Below are positions 1-5,341 of a DNA stretch of 6,963 nt, piece by piece. The notes under the pieces were generated by a model that saw nothing but the letters and a program-made list of their open reading frames with translations, was not told where the DNA came from and did not search any database. Source of the stretch: an uncultured Flavihumibacter sp. (GTDB lineage: Bacteria > Bacteroidota > Bacteroidia > Chitinophagales > Chitinophagaceae); contig CAMLPA010000170.1 in assembly GCA_946481605.1 (NCBI GenBank), forward strand, positions 1 through 6,963, in the 5' to 3' direction. How positions within the stretch are numbered: the first letter of the stretch is position 1; the number at the start of each line of letters is the position of its first letter. Made by a program: the position numbers and the translations under genes.

Positions 1-442
1 GCCAGGTAAGCATGAGTTCAGTCTTGAGGTGGGTGGCTGGCCTTAATGTATTTTCCGTAGTGAGGGCGTCCAGTTGTTTGTCCAGTTTCTTCCGGGAAGC
101 ACTGCTGTCGTTTCCGAAATCGTACCTACTCTTAAATAACAATGCCTGTTCAGTCAGTCCATCATTTCCTATCCATGCGAACTGGAAATTACGGTTGTAG
201 TAGAAACTCCGCATGCCGTCGGCAAGCGTATCGTTCAATGCCTGTTCTGAAATAAAACTCTCCAGTTTTGAACTGTCCAGAAAATGCGGATTACTTGCAT
301 TATTCCTGTTGATGCTGGTGTCTATTTCAGCAATCTTTCTACCGGATGCTGATGTTTTGTTCTCACTACTGTTGCAACCTGAATTACTGATAAGCAGAAG
401 GATCAGGGCTATGGGGGCTATGCCTGTAATTATTTTCTTCAT
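1..442 (-). CDS. Probable L,D-transpeptidase (YcbB/LdtD-like), lipoprotein, N-terminal part only
   Basis: The reading frame starts at ATG 442-440 and is open to the left edge (147 codons visible); an in-frame TGA five codons upstream fixes the start region. The N-terminus is a lipoprotein-type signal: MKK, a hydrophobic run at about residues 5-19, then NSGC with Cys23 as the likely lipidated residue (Asn at -3 is atypical). Residues 64-100 resemble the scaffold domain that precedes the catalytic domain in YcbB-type L,D-transpeptidases, with FYYNRNFQFAW (80-90) followed by IGNDGLTEQA; TELMLTW (141-147) fits the next conserved helix of that domain. Known family members make 3-3 cross-links in peptidoglycan. 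The catalytic His/Cys motif lies outside the window, so the enzymatic assignment is inferred from the scaffold alone. It is the most downstream of three leftward genes, with a 253-base repeat-bearing spacer before it, so it may have its own promoter. Confidence 0.65.
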   Translation of the reverse strand, partial: MKKIITGIAPIALILLLISNSGCNSSENKTSASGRKIAEIDTSINRNNASNPHFLDSSKLESFISEQALNDTLADGMRSFYYNRNFQFAWIGNDGLTEQALLFKSRYDFGNDSSASRKKLDKQLDALTTENTLRPATHLKTELMLTW

Positions 443-529
443 ACCCCACACTTTTCAAATCCCGTGCCGCAGGTATTTCAGGTCCCCTTGCGTTGTATCT
501 CAATCCAATAATATATCCATCAGTCAATC

Positions 530-570
530 ATCAATCATTACTATCTATCATCAATGATTACTATTCTATC
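530..570. repeat. Imperfect tandem repeat, two copies of 20/21 bp
   Basis: Copy one (530-549) and copy two (550-570) are adjacent and share ATCAAT-ATTACTAT with a C/G difference at the seventh base and one extra T near the end of the second copy. They lie about 90-130 bases upstream of the L,D-transpeptidase start codon, in the same low-G tract as the 23-bp repeat. Confidence 0.7.
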
Positions 571-626
571 CAAATTACACCACTCTTAATTTCATTCTCA
601 TTCTTTCAAGCCTATTCTAATTCCTT

Positions 627-672
627 CTTTTAATCCTATTCCATTCAATCTTTTAATCCTATTCCATTCAAT
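627..672. repeat. Perfect tandem duplication, two copies of 23 bp
   Basis: Bases 627-649 and 650-672 are identical, each reading CTTTTAATCC followed by TATTCCATTCAAT. The stretch before it (about 608-626) has similar words (CCTATTCTAATTCC), suggesting an older degenerate copy. A 23-bp period does not preserve a reading frame, which supports a non-coding nature. Copy number may vary between strains. Confidence 0.85.
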
Positions 673-695
673 CATATCTCAATCCATAATCAACC

Positions 696-839
696 TTACT
701 CATATCCACTGATGAATACATATCCCATAGACAACAGGAATGTTACAATTAGCACTCCTACCGTAACCACTTTCCCCATGCTGAAATGATCGCGCCCGGC
801 CACCATTTTTTTCTTAATGTTTTCTGGTATTGGTTTCAT
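696..839 (-). CDS. Small single-span membrane protein (47 aa), function unknown
   Basis: A complete 47-codon frame runs from ATG 839-837 to TAA 698-696. The product begins with a basic hydrophilic head (MKPIPENIKKKMVAGRDHF), then has a hydrophobic segment at about residues 23-44 containing VVTVGVLIVTFLLSMGYVF, and ends ISGYE. The positively charged head predicts an N-in topology with a very short outer tail. I do not recognise the family. It sits between the aminopeptidase P gene (103 bases upstream on the same strand) and the L,D-transpeptidase gene. A 14-codon frame (858-814, minus) overlaps its start in another register and could be a leader or chance. The coherent charge and hydrophobicity pattern supports a real gene; the short length and lack of a ribosome-binding site keep confidence moderate. 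Confidence 0.55.
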   Translation of the reverse strand: MKPIPENIKKKMVAGRDHFSMGKVVTVGVLIVTFLLSMGYVFISGYE

Positions 840-942
840 CGTTTAAGGTTTTGTTCATAGCTTTTGTTAAAAAAATATGCCAAAACCTAATACATTTGAA
901 ACCAAATACTTAAACCATTGTAGCCTGAATTCCCCGCAACGT

Positions 943-2337
943 TTATTCCCTTATCGCTTCTACTTCCGCTATCGTTTTCGGGCAATATTTCCCCAATCTA
1001 CAGGATCCGTCTGCCGTAATCAGGTAGTTGTCCTCAATTCTAATTCCTGTAAAATCCCTGAATTCATTGAGTACACTGTAATTGATAAACGCTTCAAGTT
1101 TGTTTTCTGCTTTCCAGCGGTCGATCAATTCAGGAATACAATAAACGCCGGGTTCCACTGTTAGTACAAATCCTTCTTCCAGTGGTTTCCCCAACCTTAA
1201 CGACTTCCACCCGAAGGCCGTACTTTTTTTCAAACTATCATTATAACCGACATATTGCTCGCCGAGGTCCTCCATATCATGCACATCCAATCCCATCATG
1301 TGGCCCAGTCCGCATTGGAAGAACAACGTGTGCGCCCCTGCGGCCACTGCTTCAGCCGGATTTCCTTTCATCAGCCCGATGGCTACCAGCCCCTCCACCA
1401 GTTTTTCACAGGCCTGGTTGTGAACATCCAGGAATGGTATTCCGGGTTTCAATAATGTTGCCGCGTGTTCCAGTGCATCCAGCACTGCCTGGTACACTTC
1501 TCTTTGTTTTGCAGAAAATAATTTCCCTGCGGGGAAGGTCCTGGTAAGGTCTCCGGCGTAATGCATGGCGTTTTCTGCGCCGGCATCCACCAGCACCATA
1601 TCGCCGGGCTTCAGCGTATTGCCGTAATAATGGTTGTGCAGCGTTTGTCCTTCAACGGTAAGGATGATCGGATAAGCCAACCTGCTTCCATGGGCAAATG
1701 CCGTTTCCTGCACTTTTGCGGCCACTTCATATTCTTTCATGCCTGTTCCTGCGTAGCGCATCGCTGTAAGGTGCATTTCGGCGCTGATGGTAACAGCTTC
1801 TTCGGTCTCTTTTATTTCCTCCGCTGATTTAATGCTCCGTTGTTTTACTACGGCTTTGATCAATTCTTCCGAAACAAAACTGTCTACTCCGTTCGCGGAA
1901 ATATTCAGCCATTCCGCAAGCTTCAACCGGTTCGCGAACCTGTAAGGTGGCAGGATATGCAGTCGCTGTCCTTTCTTTAAGGCCTGCTCAACATACTTGG
2001 CGACGTCCCTGGCCGGAGCAGTGCGTTTCACGCCCACCACTTCAGCCATTTCTCCCACACGGGGCAGCGGTCCGGTCCATATAATATCATCTATCCCCGC
2101 ATCATTTCCGAAAATCACTTCCTCCCCGGTATCCGCATCAATGATGGCGTTAAGTCCCGCCACGTCCAGTCCGAAATAGTAAAGAAAAGTACTGTCCTGC
2201 CTGAACGGATACCAGTTATCTCTGTAATTCATCCCCGTTTCTTCATTTCCGCACAACACAATCAATCCTTTTACTGCTTTTGCCAACTCCTTTCTCCTGT
2301 TCTGGTAAATTTCTTTCGCAAACAATTTGAAATGCAT
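943..2337 (-). CDS. pepP: Xaa-Pro aminopeptidase (aminopeptidase P, peptidase family M24B)
   Basis: This complete 464-residue enzyme should release N-terminal residues that precede proline, acting in the cytoplasm (no signal peptide). Residues about 1-150 form the aminopeptidase P N-terminal domain (YRDNWYPFRQDSTFLYYFGLD at 38-58); about 175-445 form the pita-bread M24 domain. All five dinuclear-metal ligands can be placed: Asp251 (VDAG), Asp263 (GDLTRTF), His346 (GLGHMMGLDVHD), Glu395 (TVEPGVY) and Glu435 (GIRIEDN). His234 and His353 match further active-site histidines of E. coli PepP (His243, His361), whereas the position of E. coli His350 is Cys342. The two Asp ligands are 12 residues apart rather than 11. 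The ATG is preceded by a plausible Bacteroidota promoter at 2356-2386. The gene is divergent from the GH43 gene and may be co-transcribed with the small membrane protein downstream. Confidence 0.93.
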   Translation of the reverse strand: MHFKLFAKEIYQNRRKELAKAVKGLIVLCGNEETGMNYRDNWYPFRQDSTFLYYFGLDVAGLNAIIDADTGEEVIFGNDAGIDDIIWTGPLPRVGEMAEVVGVKRTAPARDVAKYVEQALKKGQRLHILPPYRFANRLKLAEWLNISANGVDSFVSEELIKAVVKQRSIKSAEEIKETEEAVTISAEMHLTAMRYAGTGMKEYEVAAKVQETAFAHGSRLAYPIILTVEGQTLHNHYYGNTLKPGDMVLVDAGAENAMHYAGDLTRTFPAGKLFSAKQREVYQAVLDALEHAATLLKPGIPFLDVHNQACEKLVEGLVAIGLMKGNPAEAVAAGAHTLFFQCGLGHMMGLDVHDMEDLGEQYVGYNDSLKKSTAFGWKSLRLGKPLEEGFVLTVEPGVYCIPELIDRWKAENKLEAFINYSVLNEFRDFTGIRIEDNYLITADGSCRLGKYCPKTIAEVEAIRE

Positions 2338-2355
2338 ACATTTTCGATTGAGCCG

Positions 2356-2386
2356 TAAAGTTAGGAAGCTCGCTCCGGCGCAACAA
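2356..2386 (-). promoter_or_regulatory. Probable Bacteroidota-type promoter of the aminopeptidase P gene
   Basis: On the minus strand TAACTTTA (2363-2356) matches the -7 consensus TAnnTTTG except for the last base. A TTG (2386-2384) lies 20 bases before it, at the spacing expected of the -33 element. Transcription would start near 2350, giving a leader of about a dozen bases before the ATG at 2337. The facing GH43 gene has only a degenerate -7 candidate, TAACTTGC at 2475-2482, without a well-placed TTG. Confidence 0.45.
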
Positions 2387-2497
2387 CCCGTATTTTAACT
2401 GATGGTGGAAAGAAAAACACCTATTAAAGCCCCGCATTAACACTCTGATTGAAATGTTTACGAACGCCGTGCGCTAACTTGCCGCAAACTCCTACAG

Positions 2498-3478
2498 ATG
2501 AAAAGAGTACTCTTTATCTCCCTGGTACTGCTTGTTGCACAGGATTTAATCCAGGCGCAGTCTTCAGACACCACACGGGCCGGAAACCCAGTTTTTAAAG
2601 GCTGGTACGCGGATCCCGAAGGCATGATCTTCGGCAGGAAATACTGGATTTACCCCACTTATTCCGATGCTTACGAAAAGCAGGTTCATTTTGACGCTTT
2701 TTCTTCAGATGACCTCACCAACTGGACAAAACATCCCGCCATCCTGGATACTGCTGCCATAAAGTGGGCGAAAAAAGCGATGTGGGCGCCCGCAATGGTG
2801 AAAAAAGGTAAAAAGTATTACTTCTTCTTCAGCGCCAACGATGTGCACCCGGGAGAAACAGGTGGCATTGGTATAGCAGTGGGCAACAGTCCGAAGGGGC
2901 CTTTCAAAGATTATCTCGGTAAACCCCTCATCAACGAAGTGGTAAACGGCGCCCAGCCCATTGACCAGTTCGTGTTCCAGGACAAAGACGGCGCATATTA
3001 TATTATTTACGGCGGTTGGGGCCATTGCAACATTGCCAGGTTAACACCTGATTTTAAAGGATTCATTCCCTGGCCCGACGGCAGCACCTTCCGGGAGATC
3101 ACGCCCAAAGGCTATGTGGAAGGCCCGGTCATGTTCATCCGTGATAAGAAGTATTATTTTATGTGGTCGGAAGGCGGCTGGACAGGACCAGATTATAGGG
3201 TTGCCTATGCAATAGCAGATTCCCCTTTCGGGCCTTTCCAGCGCATCGGCACCGTATTGCAGCAGGACCCCGCCGTTGCAAAAGGCGCGGGCCACCATTC
3301 GGTGATCAATGTGCCTGGCACCAACAAATGGTACATCATTTACCACCGCAGGCCACTGGAAGAAACACATGCCAACCACAGAGTTACCTGCATAGAAGAA
3401 ATGAGGTTCAATGAAGATGGTACAATTCAGCCGGTGAAGATCAGTTTTGAAGGCGTACAACCCATGAGAATCAAATAA
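2498..3478 (+). CDS. Secreted glycoside hydrolase family 43 enzyme
   Basis: The 326-residue product has a signal peptide (MKR, hydrophobic core 4-14, likely cleavage after LIQA at residue 20), so it acts in the periplasm or outside the cell. The rest is a single five-bladed beta-propeller domain of the GH43 type. The three catalytic acids can be placed: Asp39 (GWYADPEG) as general base, Asp156 (AQPIDQFVF) as pKa modulator and Glu208 (GYVEGPVMF) as general acid. GAGHHSV (264-269 region) and WYIIYHRRP (278-286) are further family hallmarks. Family members cleave alpha-L-arabinofuranosides, beta-xylosides or related pectin and hemicellulose side chains; the substrate cannot be told from sequence alone. 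No SusC/SusD pair, second glycosidase or regulator is nearby, so it looks like a stand-alone gene, closed by its own strong terminator. Confidence 0.88.
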   Translation: MKRVLFISLVLLVAQDLIQAQSSDTTRAGNPVFKGWYADPEGMIFGRKYWIYPTYSDAYEKQVHFDAFSSDDLTNWTKHPAILDTAAIKWAKKAMWAPAMVKKGKKYYFFFSANDVHPGETGGIGIAVGNSPKGPFKDYLGKPLINEVVNGAQPIDQFVFQDKDGAYYIIYGGWGHCNIARLTPDFKGFIPWPDGSTFREITPKGYVEGPVMFIRDKKYYFMWSEGGWTGPDYRVAYAIADSPFGPFQRIGTVLQQDPAVAKGAGHHSVINVPGTNKWYIIYHRRPLEETHANHRVTCIEEMRFNEDGTIQPVKISFEGVQPMRIK

Positions 3479-3481
3479 AAA

Positions 3482-3537
3482 AAGATCGGGGCCGCGGTAA
3501 AACTGGTTACGTGTGTTACCGCGGTGGTCCCGATTTT
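3482..3537 (+). terminator. Strong intrinsic terminator of the GH43 gene
   Basis: Starting three bases after the GH43 stop codon is a long hairpin. The outer arm ATCGGG (3485-3490) pairs with CCCGAT (3529-3534). After a small asymmetric bulge the inner arm CCGCGGTAA (3492-3500) pairs perfectly with TTACCGCGG (3516-3524) around a 15-base loop. The A-rich run before it can pair with the T run (3534-3537) after it. Its T tail is on the plus strand, fitting termination of the rightward gene. Confidence 0.85.
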
Positions 3538-3774
3538 GGTGGACGGTCAGGGAGAAAATTTTCAGGGGGCGAAAACAGGGGTGTTTCGTACAGCGAAGAT
3601 GCTGTTAATTATTTGCAAGCACCAGTTTCAACGGGCTGTTAACTACCGCTTAACCCTACCCTAAGTTGTTACACTTATCCCTTATCCGGTACTGGTGAAT
3701 ACTTTTGTTTGCCCTGGTGCACAATAATAGTACGTTCTAAGAGTTTATATCTACCGGAACGATGAATCACTCTT
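3538..3774. other. Intergenic region upstream of the GYF_2 protein gene
   Basis: These 237 bases follow the GH43 terminator and contain no convincing gene. The octamer GCTGTTAA occurs twice in direct orientation (3601-3608 and 3635-3642), too short to interpret. An 11-codon frame from ATG 3762 overlaps the start of the next gene in another register and is probably chance. The only functional site I can support is the -7 element at 3700-3707. Confidence 0.6.
3700..3707 (+). promoter_or_regulatory. Candidate -7 promoter element for the GYF_2 protein gene
   Basis: TACTTTTG matches the Bacteroidota -7 consensus TAnnTTTG exactly. Transcription would start near 3713, leaving a leader of about 60 bases. 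No TTG is found 19-21 bases upstream, so the -33 half is weak. Confidence 0.4.
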
Positions 3775-4077
3775 ATGAAGACCTATTTTCTGCATGATGG
3801 AAATTTTGAATCAGGACCATTTGCCCGTGAAGAACTGAAAGGCAGGCTGGAACGGCATACCCTGATCTGGAAACCAGGACTCAAAAACTGGACACCCGCC
3901 AACCAACTGGAGGAACTCAAAGAATTGGTTGCCGCCGACACATTTGGTTATACAGAAACAACACATAAAGTTTCCGAATCTTCAGTAAATCCACCGCTAA
4001 ACGGCACTTTCCGCGTGGCTGTTTTCGTATTATTCCTGCTGGCAGCCCTCTGTTACCTCGTAAAAGCAAGTGTATAA
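3775..4077 (+). CDS. GYF_2 (DUF4339) domain protein with C-terminal membrane anchor
   Basis: The 100-residue product has a GYF_2-type domain at about residues 3-54: an opening YFLHDGNFESGPFAREEL and a central LIWKPGLKNWTPANQL with the conserved W-x-x-G-x-x-x-W pattern. A short polar linker (55-77) leads to one hydrophobic segment, about 80-96 (VAVFVLFLLAALCYLV), with a short KASV tail. The domain would therefore face the cytoplasm if the protein is tail-anchored. GYF-like domains are generally thought to mediate protein-protein contacts; the partner is unknown and the genomic context gives no hint. The start at ATG 3775 gives the domain its usual N-terminal position close to the first residue. 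The next gene begins 41 bases downstream. Confidence 0.8.
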   Translation: MKTYFLHDGNFESGPFAREELKGRLERHTLIWKPGLKNWTPANQLEELKELVAADTFGYTETTHKVSESSVNPPLNGTFRVAVFVLFLLAALCYLVKASV

Positions 4078-4118
4078 AATCCGTTCCGGAATAGCGGGAA
4101 TTGGATTTTCTTTGCAGT

Positions 4119-4928
4119 ATGAGTCTTTCCATTACTTCCCTCAATTCCGGCAGCAACGGAAATTGTTATTATATCGGCAACGAACAGGATGCGATTCTTG
4201 TAGATGCCGGTATTTCCTGCAGGGAAACTGAAAGAAGGATGAACAGGCTTGGTTTAAATATGAACAGGATCAGGGCCGTTTTCATTTCACATGAACATTC
4301 CGACCATATCAAAGGACTCGAAATACTGGTCAAAAAATATGGTTTTCCGGTGTACATCACGAAGGGCACACTTTCCGGAAGTGCACTTAAGCTGGAAGCA
4401 GGGGCTGTACGGCATTTCAGCGCCAACCAACCGGTCACGATCGGCCAGCTCCAGGTGATCCCGTTCCCGAAATTGCACGACGCAGCCGAACCACATAGTT
4501 TCTGCATTCAATGCAATGGGATAGTAGTAGGTGTATTCACCGATATCGGGTTTCCCTGTGCCAACGTAATCCACCATTTCCGGCAATGCCACGCCGTGTT
4601 CCTGGAAACCAATTATGATGAGGAAATGCTGGAAAATGGCCGCTATCCTTACCACCTGAAACGCAGGATAAAGGGCGGCAACGGACATTTGTCCAATAAA
4701 CAGGCGCTGGAGCTTTTTAAAAAGGAAAGGCCCTCTTTTATGAGTCATGTTTTTCTATCCCACCTCAGCAGGGACAATAACGACCCTGAACAGGCGCTTC
4801 AACTTTTCAAACAACACGCTGGTGCTACCGAAATTGTATTGGCGTCAAGGTTTGAAGAAACACCGCTGTTTCATATTGGGTCCAAGATTCCAAGAAAAAC
4901 CGTTCAGCAACTTCCACTTTTCTGCTAA
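4119..4928 (+). CDS. YycJ/WalJ-like metallo-beta-lactamase-fold hydrolase
   Basis: With the start at ATG 4119 the product is 269 residues and opens MSLSITSLNSGSNGNCYYIG, the typical beginning of this cytoplasmic family; a longer frame from TTG 4101 would add six atypical residues and is not preferred. Metal-site motifs are visible in order: HEHSDH at 58-63, His120/Asp121 (KLHD), Asp142 (VFTDIGF), GHLSN with His190 and LSHLSRDNN with His215. LETNYD (162-167) is also characteristic. The Bacillus homologue YycJ/WalJ is described as a DNA exonuclease involved in genome maintenance; a nuclease or phosphodiesterase role here is inferred from that. A -7-like TTTCTTTG at 4107-4114 lies directly before the ATG and would imply a very short or absent leader. 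No plus-strand terminator follows the stop codon. Confidence 0.88.
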   Translation: MSLSITSLNSGSNGNCYYIGNEQDAILVDAGISCRETERRMNRLGLNMNRIRAVFISHEHSDHIKGLEILVKKYGFPVYITKGTLSGSALKLEAGAVRHFSANQPVTIGQLQVIPFPKLHDAAEPHSFCIQCNGIVVGVFTDIGFPCANVIHHFRQCHAVFLETNYDEEMLENGRYPYHLKRRIKGGNGHLSNKQALELFKKERPSFMSHVFLSHLSRDNNDPEQALQLFKQHAGATEIVLASRFEETPLFHIGSKIPRKTVQQLPLFC

Positions 4929-4966
4929 AAAAAATCCGCCGAAAACCTTTTCAGATCATCGGCGGA
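4927..4966 (-). terminator. Intrinsic terminator oriented leftward
   Basis: On the minus strand TCCGCCGA (4966-4959) pairs perfectly with TCGGCGGA (4942-4935) around a 16-base loop and is followed at once by a run of eight T (4934-4927). Read on the plus strand the hairpin is followed by AGAG, not T, so it cannot be a standard terminator of the YycJ-like gene that ends at 4928. It therefore implies transcription entering from the right on the minus strand. Confidence 0.75.
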
Positions 4967-5115
4967 AGAGTTCAGTCTGGCATGTAGCCAGGACTTTCAG
5001 GGTTTGTCCACTTAACAGTCGGTTTAAAGTTCAGGGAAGAACGAAGGAACTACCCTATCGTTCAGAGAATCAATTTAGAAATTGCCTCCTGATTGTGGTG
5101 TTTTTTCTCTACATA
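4927..5115 (-). ncRNA. Putative leftward structured small RNA (unidentified; 6S RNA is a candidate)
   Basis: The right end of the interval after the YycJ-like gene is AT-rich, while its left part (about 4930-5075) is mixed-composition, structured sequence. On the minus strand it ends in a clear intrinsic terminator (4927-4966) with no leftward gene to serve. Just before the terminator is a hairpin with arms at 4974-4981 and 4987-4995, eight base pairs including CTGGC/GCCAG around a TACAT loop, with one bulged C. A further possible hairpin is GAACGA/TCGTTC (5063-5058 with 5044-5039). The 5' end is not determined: I saw no clean TAnnTTTG on the minus strand, only a TTGACA at about 5150-5145. 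The stated start is a guess and the RNA may be 120-220 nt. I could not match it to a known family by eye; it lacks recognisable tmRNA, RNase P or SRP RNA signatures. Confidence 0.45.
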
Positions 5116-5305
5116 TTTTTACACGAACTGAATTATTTGATATATGTCAATGCTTTTTTGCAATATTTAACATTTTATTGCATTTATCTGCCGGTTTTAA
5201 AGTTCAACCATTGGCGTTTAACCATCAAACAGGGTGAGCGCAAGGATGAGGAAGCGGCACAAACCGTTTCATTGAATAATCCATTCATTTTATAGGGTTT
5301 TATCC
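5116..5305. other. AT-rich intergenic stretch upstream of proB
   Basis: The part from about 5095 to 5215 is markedly AT-rich and could hold the divergent promoter of the proposed leftward RNA. From about 5225 to 5265 there is a short G- and A-rich stretch of different composition. Frames here, such as a 34-codon minus frame from 5288 to 5184 and a 9-codon plus frame beginning at ATG 5246, show no recognisable protein features, and I do not call genes. Confidence 0.5.
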
Positions 5306-5313
5306 TAATTTTG
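5306..5313 (+). promoter_or_regulatory. Candidate -7 promoter element of proBA
   Basis: TAATTTTG matches the Bacteroidota -7 consensus TAnnTTTG exactly and lies 28 bases before the proB start codon, giving a predicted leader of about 20 bases. The -33 position (around 5282-5286) has no TTG, so the match is half-complete. Confidence 0.45.
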
Positions 5314-5341
5314 GCCGCCCGCCAGGAAATTTGAAACCAAC

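Larger units (their letters stand above)
443..695. other. Non-coding spacer, strand-skewed and repeat-bearing
   Basis: This 253-base spacer separates the 47-aa membrane protein gene from the L,D-transpeptidase gene. From about 480 to 690 the plus strand is strongly pyrimidine- and A-rich with few G, so the minus strand, which is the coding strand of both neighbours, is purine-rich. It contains two sets of short tandem repeats, listed separately. I found no convincing gene, terminator hairpin or clean TAnnTTTG promoter; TAATTTGG on the minus strand near 577-584 is only an approximate match. Confidence 0.6.

Noticed and set aside
598..675. 25-codon minus-strand frame spanning the 23-bp tandem repeats
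   Set aside because: The repeat period breaks the codon register, so the product is not periodic; composition follows the purine bias, and no protein features are visible.
840..942. Possible terminator after aminopeptidase P (minus-strand run of T at about 874-867)
   Set aside because: The T run is present but only weak, AT-only hairpins (for example TTTG/CAAA near 896-907) precede it, so it is not a convincing intrinsic terminator.
2452..2482. Promoter of the GH43 gene based on TAACTTGC at 2475-2482
   Set aside because: The -7 element is one base short of consensus and the nearest TTG (2449-2451) is 23 bases away, outside the usual spacing; not strong enough to annotate.
5184..5288. 34-codon minus-strand frame upstream of proB
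   Set aside because: No signal, membrane span or recognisable motif, and it overlaps the predicted proB promoter region; likely chance.
4747..5295. Long plus-strand frame overlapping the end of the YycJ-like gene and crossing the proB upstream region
   Set aside because: Its first part is out of frame within a well-supported gene, the rest is AT-driven hydrophobic sequence with no internal Met in the intergenic part, and it runs across the orphan terminator hairpin.
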